In this document: in pieces, positions 20,350-30,504 of the stretch
Position numbering within the stretch: position 1 is the stretch's first letter
Layout: each line of letters begins with the position of its first letter
NCBI GenBank assembly: GCA_019648995.1
Contig: BLXT01004662.1
Span: 297,858 to 336,780 of the forward strand
DNA: 38,923 nucleotides
Reading direction: 5' to 3'
From: Plakobranchus ocellatus
Lineage: Eukaryota; Mollusca; Gastropoda; Plakobranchidae
Notes under the pieces: model-generated
Told to the model about the DNA's origin: nothing
Seen by the model: only the letters and a program-made list of their open reading frames with translations
Databases searched by the model: none
Program-made: the position numbers and the translations under genes

Positions 20350-23300
20350 NTACTACTACTACTACTAGGTCTACTTTTACTGCTGTTAATGCTATTACCG
20401 CGACTACAATTTTTTTCTGTTATTGCTTTCATCTTGTCTATCTCCATTGCTGTTCACGTTGTTTACGCTTTTCATGAGCGTAAACATTGACGTTATTGAC
20501 TGTTCTTTACAGGCCTAGACTTGAAGTTTTGAATTGATGAAGTCCAATCATCAACACACATAATGTGTGTGTTCTCACATCCATATAAAAATAGCACAAT
20601 TTAGGAGTATGTGCAGACTTTGCATGCACACATGCAATAGCACCCGGATAGGTATGACAGCATGCTGTGTGACATGCTGTGTGACATACCAGACGTGCAG
20701 TCCGTTCATAAAATAGTATTGATTTGATGAGGCGGTGTGCACTTAAAAATATCTCGACGTGCATCGGCAAATCATTAATGCATGTAGATTATCATGACAA
20801 CTGAGGATTGTCTCATAATTATACCACTTTCGACGTGGTTTAAAATGAAACGCCTCTTTTGCCAACATGTGGCTGTGAGGAGTTTGAATTCACACAAGCA
20901 TATTTGGCGAACCATGGGTGCAACTTTTAAAAAAATTATTATTACCCACCAAGTATCATTTTATTGACTAATCCGACGCATGGCTAGGTTATGATGATTT
21001 CTCTTTTAGGAATAGGGCTTAACGACGGCTGGAAGCTTCTTTGGCGCAATGGTTAGCGAATCTGTCATAAGATTTTCAGGAACCTCTCCGTCGCGATATT
21101 GAGTTCAAGCTTGTCAATGATGTCCGGCTGATCAGGGCATAAAGCTTGAGATCCCCTTCTAATAGAAGGGCAAAATGCTCAAAACCGATCACTGTTATCA
21201 GAGTCTTTTTTGTTCCTTTTCAAAATCCACAGCTTATCAAACAGGAGGGTATAGAATTTGATGTGGCCTACACGAGCGTGCTGAAGCGTGCTATCAAAAC
21301 ACTGTATTTGATTCAGGAGGTACTTGATTGCCATTGGTTGCCCGTCTTCAAAAGCTGGCGTCTTAACGAACGACATCATGGGGCGCTACAAGGTCTCAGC
21401 AAGTCCGAGATGGCGGAGAAGTATGGCGAGGACAAGGTCAAGGTGGGACCATGATTTTGGAAAGCTACGTTGTTGAATCAAAATGGTTTTGCTTCTTTAG
21501 AATAATTGTGACACACGATGCAGAATGCAAGACTGATACAACGCAGTCACTTGGTTACTTTCCCCCTTTTCATTTATTGGGCATTTTTTAGGCAGCTTTT
21601 CCTTTGCCATTATACTATAACCCCTGTTGGTCAATTGCTTGCCTGCCAGATTCTGAAATGAATCCAATGGATTTTTCCATTTTTCTGATATGACCTTTAT
21701 AAAGAAGATGTATTTTTCTGGGTGCATTTAGTTCCTTGGACAAAAATGAACTGTACGCACATCATACCTCCTCGTTTGCATTACTGAATAGCGAATATTG
21801 TTACCAAATTAAAGTGAGCCAATGTTATAATGTCGCAATTATCGCAGTTCAGGGCTTTTGAATCAAATAAATAGATCTGCCGCGTAGTGTGTGAACAGTA
21901 CGCATTAAATCAAGCATTGCTCTTGTCTGCTTTCAATTTTTTTAAAATATACAATTTTTATATTAGATAAAAATTGGTGCGATACATTTATTGCATGATC
22001 ATAGGCATACAAAAAAGACTAATATGTTGCAGCGGCGAGTGGGCCCACAAGACAATAAGGTTTATTAAGAGCGCTTCGAGGAATCATTCCTCGAGTACCA
22101 TAACTTAATTTATAGATGAGTTAATTCCAATAGCCTTCATCTAATATTTTAGCTGTAGCAAGGGTCAATTCAAAAGCTAGTGTTTATTTCGATAAATTGT
22201 TATCCAAATAGGAAAACCCCTGCTGTCCTGTATACCTATAACCTGGATTCAGAAAAAAAAAAATGTTCTTTTCTGCATTGTCATGACGNNNNNNNNNNNN
22301 NNNNNNNNNNNNNNNNNNNNNNNNNNNNNNNNNNNNNNNNNNNNNNNNNNNNNNNNNNNNNNNNNNNNNNNNNNNNNNNNNNNNNNNNNNNNNNNNNNNN
22401 NNNNNNNNNNNNNNNNNNNNNNNNNNNNNNNNNNNNNNNNNNNNNNNNNNNNNNNNNNNNNNNNNNNNNNNNNNNNNNNNNNNNNNNNNNNNNNNNNNNN
22501 NNNNNNNNNNNNNNNNNNNNNNNNNNNNNNNNNNNNNNNNNNNNNNNNNNNNNNNNNNNNNNNNNNNNNNNNNNNNNNNNNNNNNNNNNNNNNNNNNNNN
22601 NNNNNNNNNNNNNNNNNNNNNNNNNNNNNNNNNNNNNNNNNNNNNNNNNNNNNNNNNNNNNNNNNNNNNNNNNNNNNNNNNNNNNNNNNNNNNNNNNNNN
22701 NNNNNNNNNNNNNNNNNNNNNNNNNNNNNNNNNNNNNNNNNNNNNNNNNNNNNNNNNNNNNNNNNNNNNNNNNNNNNNNNNNNNNNNNNNNNNNNNNNNN
22801 NNNNNNNNNNNNNNNNNNNNNNNNNNNNNNNNNNNNNNNNNNNNNNNNNNNNNNNNNNNNNNNNNNNNNNNNNNNNNNNNNNNNNNNNNNNNNNNNNNNN
22901 NNNNNNNNNNNNNNNNNNNNNNNNNNNNNNNNNNNNNNNNNNNNNNNNNNNNNNNNNNNNNNNNNNNNNNNNNNNNNNNNNNNNNNNNNNNNNNNNNNNN
23001 NNNNNNNNNNNNNNNNNNNNNNNNNNNNNNNNNNNNNNNNNNNNNNNNNNNNNNNNNNNNNNNNNNNNNNNNNNNNNNNNNNNNNNNNNNNNNNNNNNNN
23101 NNNNNNNNNNNNNNNNNNNNNNNNNNNNNNNNNNNNNNNNNNNNNNNNNNNNNNNNNNNCTCTCTCCTCCCTCTCTCTCTTTCTCTCTCTCCCTCTCCCT
23201 CTCCCTCTTTCTCCCCCCTCTGCATATCTTTAACATAAACCAGTGACACCATATTTACCAGACATATCTGGAGAGAGGAAATGTTGAAGAAGTAGTTGGT

Positions 23301-24243
23301 GTCGTAGGTTGACTCACTATGTCTATAGAAAACTTCAGGTCTATCGCGAATAATTATAGATTTAAACTCTCCCACTAGTCAATGCGTTTTAATGGAGACC
23401 AAAAACAAGAAATCAACAATGTAGCGACTGAACTAATAGGCATTATGCCATTTCTTCATATAACAATCTCATCTCCGATTTAGCTCTCTATCTTTTGAAG
23501 TCTCGTTTTATGGTCTAAATTAACTGTATTCTTTTCAATCTCCTGTTGAGCTCTCTCTCATTTTCCATAATTCTTTAATCTCTGTCGCCCGTTCTGCTCT
23601 TCCTATCAACCCCGTTTTTTCGTTCTTTTTAAGCTTTTCCTCTTTCGTTTTGTTCTGTTAGTAATCTCAATAGCAGTCCTTTTCCCAATTTTCTCCCCCC
23701 CTCTCTCTCTCTCTCTCATTTACGCCTGTATTGCAAGAGAACGTGCTGTTTTGTTGAATTACGAAATGGTATAGAAAGTCACGCTCTTTTTTGCGTCATC
23801 GCTTTGGCTATTAACTTGTTCTTTCTATTAGAAATCAGCCTTCTAAATGAAAACGTTAACCATGTACATACTTCCATAATACGGTGTCTCTTTAATGCAA
23901 CTTTTTACCAAATTAAATCACCTGAAGTATTCTTTTTTCGTTAATGAGGGGCTTAATCTCTTTACTGACCGATTCTGTTAGGCCTAATCGAAATTAATCA
24001 ATGTCCTCCAAGCTTCCAATGAATGATTTCATGAGGACGGTGAAAGTTTGGTAACTCTTTATATCGTTCTTTTTCTCTGTCTTGTCTTTCATGAAATTAA
24101 TTTTTCCATGAATAGCTAAATTGAATTTTTTTAGCTAGTATTCTATATTTTATATTTTGTTTCGTTTAGGAATCTGGGAAAGAGAAATGGTTGTGATGCT
24201 TATGATGGGTTAGGCAGTGCAGAAAAGAGAGAGGAGGGAAAGA

Positions 24244-24297
<54 letters not shown>

Positions 24298-26827
24298 TGA
24301 AATTGAAGACACTAAAGAAAAGACGGCCATTTCCTCCTCATTCTCTTTCTTTTGTATGTTCACTCTTCCCCCTTTCTATTTTTTTCCTTCACTGTTCAAA
24401 CCTTTTTTTACTTTTTCTTTCAAAGAATTTCACTGGCCTTCTTTCAAGAGTCTAGAATGACAAGGATGTGGGCAGCCGATGAGTCACATTCAGCTGTCAC
24501 TTTAAATCCTTTGCGATATTGCCCAGGCTGTATTTTTTTTTTTAATGTTTGAATTGACCAATACAGGTTCAATTCATCCATATATCTTTTATATAAACTT
24601 AATGTAAATAAGTATCTGCCAAGAATTTTAAGGCTTCAACCTTAAACAGATACGCATTGCCAGTAAGTCAATTTTGTTGCCAACATTTTTGCCTTCACTG
24701 GTCCAGATCAATAGAAGCATGCCAAAGAGACGAATATTACAAAGGAAAAAAAAAAAAAACTTCAATGATTGCACTACTATACTGAAGTATTTTTCGTCCT
24801 ATCTTGTCATAATTCTGCAAGCTTTTAAAGGAATTACCCTTTTCGTGTAAGATATGAAAATGCCAGCTTCAGAGCATTTCGACAGCGGGCACTCAGCACT
24901 AGACGTAATGATTATTAAGGGCGACGAGCAATGGCAGAGTAATAATACACTTACTATGTTGACATTTAATACAGGTCTGACCTGTCTCCTTCAGGAATCG
25001 AACGGCACATCGTCGGTCTTTAAATCTACGCGCAACTAATCTGCCCCCCCAGACACACTCACAAAACAAAACAAAAAAAAAAAAAAACACACACACACAC
25101 ACACATACATGTATACACATTTTATTTCTCCGTCATAGCTGCCCTTACAGTTTGACATGCACTTGCACACGCAGGCAAAGAATCAAAGGGAAATTAAATG
25201 CTAGGCTGCTTTCTTTTCCCATTTTTTCGCTTTGATTAATTAGTGAGTTCTGAAAGCCTCTGCAAACTACTTAAGGAAGCAAACACCTCAGTGGAAAGCA
25301 ATGGGCTAAATTTGAGTTCTGCTTTGGATGAGTATCTTTGCTCTTTATCTCTTCTTCCTCTTTGTGGTAAGAATAAGATCTCGGTAAATGGGTACAGGCG
25401 CTGAAAATGGTAGTAAATACAAATTAGCAATGTTTTAAAGGACGGCATTCTTACGATTTCAACAAACTATCAAAACAACAATCAATTAAAAAAAATAGCA
25501 GGCGTTCAAATGCTTATCTTGGAAGTGGAGAGTAAGAAGTGAAGAAAGCGCAGATTTTTTTCCATAGTGAATTTTATTTACGGTGTTTTTATTGTATGAA
25601 TTATGCATTTGCCCATTCAAATGTATTATTTTTTGGTAATATCATTGAACTATATTTTGATTTTCACCATTTTCGTTTACATATCTTTGCATGCATTAGA
25701 GGATGTTCATGCTCTCAGTGATTGTTGAGTAATCCTAAAAATTAAACCCCCACAATCCTTTTTTTTTTTTTTTTGCTTTGTTTCGAATTGTTAACAGCTA
25801 TGGCGTCGGTCTTATCACGTCCGCCCAGATCCCTTGGATAAAACCAACGAGCGATACTGCTTTAATGCCAAGCCTTATGCAGTGAGTATGATCATTACTT
25901 TAGATAAATACATAGGGCCAAGTTGACATTAGTAGTCTCAATGGTCTGCTTCATCGTATGCATATCTTGCGTATGATTAACAATGTAGTAAACAATAACA
26001 ACAATATGAAATGTTTTTCTATGACGACATTATATGTTAGTAGTAGTTTAGAATTTAAATCCATCATGTAAAATGTTTGCTCCATATATATGTTGATAAT
26101 TAATAGATAATCTCTATTATTCTTTTGCATTATATTTTTCTAACGTGATGGTTTATGTAGTGTACCGTTCGGCACCGCATTAGAGATCAGACCTCTTGAG
26201 TGCATCTTAAATGATTACATGTAAACTTAAGTTAAAATGGTATGATAAAACACACGTGAGACTAGAAACAATTAAACAGCCTCAAGCGGGTATAGAGAGC
26301 CAGGCGAATTCACCGTTTGAATAAAGTAGTACTGTAATGTGCCTACACCTCTGCTTACACTGACCAAATACAACGAAATTCGTGCCTTGTACATTGGAAG
26401 TACAGTTCCGTGTGCAATGGCATTTTTAGTTGAATAAAGTCGGATAAGCGATTATAAGGTCTGGGGAAAATATTCATTCCTGATCATGCTTAAATTCTTT
26501 TCAAATACATGTATTTAAAATATTGCTGAAGGCCTTGAGTCTCTCGGTGAGCCAAATTCAAAGTGGTTCAAGATAAGAGGATGAGCAAAACTGGTTCCAA
26601 CGTTATAATGTTTAGAGTTGGTCTTAGTGACTCATTCTCAATTGCAACAGCAGACAGCAGATGTGGGCAGATGCGTCGCATAATACCAGGCTTTGTATAA
26701 ATATGTAGGCCTATAATGAGTAACATGAGGAATCATCCCTAGGTTTAAAAAAGATGCACACTTTGTCAAGCAACTTATTGGTTTAGTAGTCCTATTATGT
26801 TTTTTGTTTTTATGACTCTTATTCTTC

Positions 26828-26879
<52 letters not shown>

Positions 26880-27033
26880 TAGAGAAGTTTTTTGTTGTTG
26901 CAGTAGTTGTAGTCGTTGCTATTTTTGTAACTGTACGTCTGTTGTTTTTTTGTTGTTTTTTTTTTTTGGTCAAAGACATGTATATATTATTTTTAGGCAG
27001 TTGATAACAAAAAGAACCCTGTAGACTCCATTA

Positions 27034-27085
<52 letters not shown>

Positions 27086-27845
27086 TCCTCATAATATTTT
27101 CATAAATTAGCATGGTTTAATACATGAGCTCTCTTTACTTATGGTCTTCCACAACTGGGTTGACAGGAAAAGTTTTAGATTACAATCTTAATGCGTCTGA
27201 ACATTCAAAGTAAGCCCTAACTTACTTAATTCTATACCCACCCTTTCTAATTTATTATGGTGGCAGGATTCGGAAGGGATTTGAAACGTGGCTTTAAGTT
27301 AAAGCAGGGAACGCTGATAAATGAAGCTGCATTTATTAGGCCAGGCACACTGTTAGTGCCACTGTCCAACTTTGTTAATGCTTGGATAGAGTTTGCCTTG
27401 CTGACATGACAACAGCGCTATGCTGTGTAATTTTGCCCCATCGTTACGTAACCATACTGTGTTGAAAATTGCAGGTGACGTTTTTGGGCATTTCAATGTC
27501 ACATATTCAAGAACTGTTCATATCGATATATGTATGTTATGATATTTTACCCCTTTCTTTTTATATCTCTCTCTCCTCTCTCTCCCCTGTTCTCCCCTCA
27601 ACCCCGCCTCTCTTTTCCCTTTCACTCCTCTTTTTACCCTTTTATTTATATCCTTCCACAAACTCCACACGTTCTCTCCTTCGTTTTTTCTTCTTTTTCT
27701 CCTTCCCCTCTTTCTCCTCTTCTTCCACCATCTTCCTTCCTCCTTCTCCTCCTCTAATACTTCCTTTCCCTCTCCTCCACCCCTCCTCATCGCCCCCTAC
27801 TTTCTCAAACCCCCTCCCTTCCACCACCTCCTCTTAGTTATTTTT

Positions 27846-27884
<39 letters not shown>

Positions 27885-27934
27885 TCTATTTATCTATTTA
27901 TTTATTATAATAATAACAATATTAATAATAATTA

Positions 27935-27993
<59 letters not shown>

Positions 27994-30504
27994 CTTCTAG
28001 TGTTTCTCTTTTCTTTTGCTCTTTGTGGTTTCTCTCTTTTTCTTTCTATTCCTGATTATCTATTTCTTTTCTATAACATACTATTTAATATATATATATA
28101 TATATCTTTCTGCATTGTGTGTATTTTATGACTTGTTCGCATGCATGTATTGTAAGTGAGTATGAAAAGATGTCAATCTTTTTAATGCATTTCTGTTGTT
28201 TTCCTCCTCCCAGCCACTCTGCTTTCCTTTTTTTTTCCTTTTGCATTCTCTCTCCCTCTTTTTGTATCACTCTATTTTAACCTGGCTGTCCCTCACCTCT
28301 GATTCTCATCTTCCTTTCTGTATTCTCGCCTTCGAAACTTTTTCTTTTCTCCTATGTTTTGCTTCTATAATTGTGAGACCTGAAGACAAACAATGTGTCT
28401 CAGTCTCCAAAACATTTCAAGCGCAAATGAAATCTAGAGAAAACATTTAGTTTCCTTTGTTTTTTAATGTCCTATAATATGAAATGTAGTGGAACTGTCA
28501 TGCTGCCATAGACACTTTTAGAGCAAAAACATTGTAAAGCAGACTTTTAAAAAAGCTGATTTGTTGAAGGGATCGTTTTCCGCCCCTTTATCTGCGTAAG
28601 ACATTTTCAAGGCAATGTACAGATGTTTTTAGGCTGGAGGCTCAATTTCTAGGCTTTTGGTTGGAGATATGCTCACTAATTACTCTTTCGGACAGTCCCT
28701 CGATCAAATCTAAGCCGACAAAGACTAACTAGAACACAGTCAACATACATTATAAATCAAATTCTCTTGTAGTTACTTCATACCTCATCACTTTTCGTGC
28801 CTTTTTAGGGACATCATTTTATACAGGAATTTAAATTGGATCTTAATCATAAATCCATTCAAATTCTCTGCTCTATCTGACAACATATTATGCTATTGCG
28901 ACCTCATTTGAATAATCATCACTTTTTTTGTCTTTTATAGCATATGGATCAAAGCATGATACCTGACTGCGAGAGTTTGAAAGATACTGTGGAGAGACTG
29001 CTGCCTTATTGGTATGACGAAATAGCACCAGCAATCAAAGTAAGTGTGTCACTTCATATTCATTGATGGTACTGATTTTTTCGATGTAGGTAAACTTTGA
29101 TAACACTTTTGGGGAATATGTTTTTAAAATTTATTATGAGTAAACCATTAATCAAAGTTTGCTGAGGTGTTATCAGAAAACAACAAAACAAAAACAAACA
29201 AAAAAACTGAGACTGAAACAATCTTGATGCATATGGCAAAGTCGTATTTATAATTATAAATATGAGCTGAAATAGAGAAAAAAATGAGACTTTTTTAGGG
29301 TGTTTGTTTGTTTTTTGTTGTCTAAAGTAAGAATATTTCAAATGAAATATTATTTATAATCTGATATTTTTCTTGTATAGTGTCAAAATTAGGTGAAGCC
29401 GATTACAGTGGGCAAGTTCTGGGTTTTTTTGTTTTTCAATATTCATCCACATCCCAGTTAAAAATTTTCTTCCTACAGTGTGGCAAGCGAGTTTTGATTG
29501 TCGCGCATGGTAACAGTTGTAGATCACTGGTCAAATTCCTGGAGAACATCTCTGATGATGATGTCATCAATGTAGAAGTCCCTCAAGGTGAGATGTAATT
29601 AGATTGTAGTAGTTTAAAACTGACCAGCAATGCATTAATTGTTATGAAGTCAATATGTGGAAGCGTTTGATTTTTTTTCATGTTTAGTTTTCTTTTTTAC
29701 TCCCCTGTCTTGACTGGCTTACATTTGTCAAACTCAGTTTTCTTTTTTACTCCCCTGTCTTGACTGGCTTACATTTGTCAAACTCTAATGTTTTGGACAA
29801 GCATGTTTTCCAATCCCAGAATTACAAAATAGATGAAGCCTACGATGATCATAATGATGATGATAACAATGTCAATAACCATGATGTATGGTGATTAACA
29901 AATACTGATTAATGCGTTTAGTGAGAATGTTTATGTGTAATGCATGTAATCCTTTAATTACAAGTTGATAATGGAATGATAAATATGATAAACGTTATCT
30001 TTGTGAATAGTTGCACAGAGCGATGATAGTAATGATGTTTTGAATAAGAGCAAACAGATTCATAATGAGAGTGTCATTTAGATGAAAATCAGGGTCCTAT
30101 TGATGAGAGAGATAGCGATGAAAATGACAATGGCAAGTTCCTAGTTGAGGCTACTGAGTAGGCTGTTTCAGTAAGTACAGAGTGAAGGGAAATGAATTTA
30201 AAATCCACCTGTAAGCTTGAAATAACAATGGCAAGTTCTTATTTGAGGCAACTGAGTAGGATGATTCAGTTTAATGTACAGAGTGCAGGGAAATTAATTG
30301 AAAATCCTCCTGTAAGCTCGATAACATCACTATTTTGTTTCTTTCATGAACATTAACTCTCTTTCACCAGGAATTCCCTTAATCTATGAGTTGGGCGAAG
30401 ATCTTCGGCCTGTGAAACATTACTATCTTGGATCTGAGGAAGAGTTGGCAGCTGGCAAAGCTAAACAGATCAATCAAGGGAAGCCAAACTTTAAGGGATA
30501 TTAG
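17823..30504 (+). CDS. PGAM: cofactor-dependent phosphoglycerate mutase, six coding exons, complete
   Basis: Gene span; coding exons are listed separately and join to 256 codons plus stop (human PGAM1 has 254). The enzyme interconverts 3- and 2-phosphoglycerate in cytosolic glycolysis through a phosphohistidine intermediate; relatives (BPGM) make 2,3-bisphosphoglycerate. Visible: RHGES with phosphorylated His12 (residues 11-15), TSVLKRA with Arg64, RLNERHHG with catalytic Glu91, Lys102, WRRSY with Arg118-119, and LIVAHGN with His186 and Asn188. Intron phases are 0,0,0,0,1; all introns are GT-AG. Oddities: Thr18 replaces the usual Asn17, Phe26 the usual Trp, His94 the usual Tyr92; one residue is inserted after Phe26 and the 122-151 segment is two residues shorter and divergent. 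No stop or frameshift is present, so it is probably functional, perhaps a specialised paralogue. Confidence 0.95.
19425..19520 (+). repeat. purine-rich (GA-rich) tract
   Basis: About 95 bases are nearly all A and G on the + strand (aggagaaagagagaaaggga and onwards). Such strand-asymmetric tracts can form triplex DNA; no coding meaning. Confidence 0.85.
20040..20368 (+). repeat. compound trinucleotide microsatellites (TCA, GCT, ACT)
   Basis: Successive arrays: TCA-type units at about 20068-20125, GCT units at about 20242-20268 and ACT units at about 20267-20367 with two interruptions. One undetermined base lies at 20350. The poly-Leu and poly-Val ORFs over this stretch are artefacts of the repeats. 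Confidence 0.95.
20554..20690. repeat. cluster of short inverted repeats
   Basis: 20554-20574 reads as a near-palindrome (aacacacat ... atgtgtgtgtt). 20651-20690 has outer arms ggtatg/catacc around acagcatgctgt and a repeated catgctgtgtga. It could fold as small hairpins; no gene recognised. Confidence 0.6.
21036..21165 (+). mobile_element. tRNA-derived SINE (family B, copy 2, degraded)
   Basis: A-box TGGCGCAATGG is at 21042-21052 and a degraded B-box GAGTTCAAGCT at 21101-21111. The order of words (ttagcgaat, tttcaggaacctctccgtcgcg, gatcagggcat) parallels the copy at 10686-10840. It lies in PGAM intron 1 in the sense direction, ending about 70 bases before exon 2, but the polypyrimidine tract and AG lie outside it. 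Confidence 0.55.
21233..21442 (+). CDS. PGAM: PGAM coding exon 2 (residues 46-115)
   Basis: The acceptor is ...aaaatccacag; the donor is AAG before gtggga, a weaker donor than the others. Its 70 codons contain [13 protein letters not shown], the catalytic RLNERHHG block (Glu91, His94 where Tyr is usual) and KYGEDKVK. Phase 0 at both ends. A SINE (about 21036-21165) ends shortly before the polypyrimidine tract of its acceptor. Confidence 0.95.
22289..23159. other. assembly gap (871 undetermined bases)
   Basis: All bases are N. The right edge abuts a CT-rich microsatellite, a likely reason for the gap. The long 'ORFs' spanning it are meaningless. Confidence 0.99.
23160..23217 (+). repeat. CT-rich microsatellite at gap edge
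   Basis: CT and CCCT units directly follow the gap; the array probably continues into it. Confidence 0.9.
24228..24300 (+). repeat. (GA)n microsatellite
   Basis: Mostly pure GA units with a few interruptions, within PGAM intron 2. Confidence 0.95.
25087..25105 (+). repeat. (CA)n microsatellite after poly-A
   Basis: A poly-A run (about 25072-25086) is followed by CA units, then ATACATGTATAC. Confidence 0.9.
25798..25881 (+). CDS. PGAM: PGAM coding exon 3 (residues 116-143)
   Basis: The acceptor is ttaacag and the donor GCA before gtgagt. Its 28 codons encode [12 protein letters not shown], keeping the WRRSY arginines that bind the substrate phosphate, then a segment ([16 protein letters not shown]) that diverges from the usual Pro-rich loop of family members. 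Phase 0 at both ends. Confidence 0.93.
26829..26878 (+). repeat. (ATT)n microsatellite
   Basis: About 16 uninterrupted TTA/ATT units. It is complementary to the AAT array at 27033-27084. Confidence 0.97.
27033..27084 (+). repeat. (AAT)n microsatellite
   Basis: About 17 uninterrupted AAT units, 155 bases after the ATT array and inverted with respect to it. Confidence 0.97.
27560..27835 (+). repeat. pyrimidine-rich tract
   Basis: About 275 bases dominated by C and T with irregular CTCC/TTCT runs. Open frames across it on both strands are low-complexity artefacts. Confidence 0.9.
27841..27992 (+). repeat. (TTTA)n and (ATT)n arrays
   Basis: TTTA units at 27841-27905 (with a few TCTA variants), a short AAT/ATT transition, then ATT units at 27935-27992. 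Confidence 0.95.
28941..29039 (+). CDS. PGAM: PGAM coding exon 4 (residues 144-176)
   Basis: The acceptor is tcttttatag and the donor AAA before gtaagt. Its 33 codons include [19 protein letters not shown], which aligns with the conserved ESLKD..ER.LPYW block of PGAM/BPGM. Phase 0 at both ends. Confidence 0.94.
29479..29587 (+). CDS. PGAM: PGAM coding exon 5 (residues 177-212 plus one base)
   Basis: The acceptor is tcctacag and the donor CAAG before gtgaga. It encodes [17 protein letters not shown] with the second catalytic His (186) and Asn188, then [17 protein letters not shown]. It ends in phase 1; the split Gly codon is completed by exon 6. An open frame continues back into the intron to 29380 but is not needed. 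Confidence 0.95.
29686..29785 (+). repeat. perfect 50-bp tandem duplication in PGAM intron 5
   Basis: 29686-29735 and 29736-29785 are identical by eye (unit begins agttttcttttttactcccc and ends gtcaaactc). It lies about 100 bases after exon 5. Confidence 0.95.
30123..30321 (+). repeat. diverged tandem duplication (about 98-bp unit) in PGAM intron 5
   Basis: The unit around acaatggcaagttc (30127) recurs at 30225, followed in both copies by gttgaggc/tttgaggca, actgagtagg, tacagagtg and cctgtaagct. Copies differ at roughly one base in seven and by small indels. It ends about 50 bases before exon 6. Confidence 0.85.
30371..30504 (+). CDS. PGAM: PGAM coding exon 6 (residues 213-256 and stop)
   Basis: The acceptor is tctctttcaccag. 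It encodes (G)[14 protein letters not shown], matching the conserved GIPxxYEL block, then a C-terminal tail [20 protein letters not shown] ending in FKGY and TAG at 30502-30504. The tail has the length usual in the family. Confidence 0.95.

Larger units (their letters stand above)
17958..21232 (+). other. PGAM intron 1
   Basis: The intron is 3275 bases, gtaagt to cag. It holds a poly-T run (about 18272-18288), a purine-rich tract (19425-19520), compound trinucleotide arrays (20040-20368), a cluster of small inverted repeats (20554-20690) and a family-B SINE (about 21036-21165). I see no other gene inside. Confidence 0.9.
21443..25797 (+). other. PGAM intron 2, includes an 871-base gap
   Basis: The intron is 4355 bases as assembled, from gtggga to acag. 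It contains an undetermined stretch at 22289-23159, a CT array right after it (23160-23217), another short CT run (about 23696-23717), a GA array (24228-24300) and a CA array (25087-25105). No coding content seen in the readable part. Confidence 0.88.
25882..28940 (+). other. PGAM intron 3
   Basis: The intron is 3059 bases, gtgagt to atag. It is rich in simple repeats: ATT array (26829-26878), AAT array (27033-27084), CT-rich tract (27560-27835), TTTA array (27841-27905), ATT array (27935-27992) and TA run (28090-28106). No nested gene seen. Confidence 0.9.

Noticed and set aside
20168..20447. Poly-Leu and poly-Val/Ala open frames
   Set aside because: They are translations of trinucleotide arrays in a PGAM intron.
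21146..21454. 102-residue ORF as a stand-alone gene
   Set aside because: Only residues from 21233 on are coding; the upstream part is SINE and intron, and the true product is PGAM exon 2.
22180..23375. Very long open frames across 22180-23375 on both strands
   Set aside because: They consist almost entirely of undetermined bases; no information.
27469..27837. Open frames on both strands in the CT-rich tract
   Set aside because: Low-complexity pyrimidine tract inside PGAM intron 3; mirror frames on both strands.
29380..29598. 72-residue ORF as a stand-alone gene
   Set aside because: It is PGAM exon 5 with read-through into both flanking introns.
17823..30504. PGAM as a processed or decayed pseudogene
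   Set aside because: It has five GT-AG introns, conserved phase and no stops or frameshifts.
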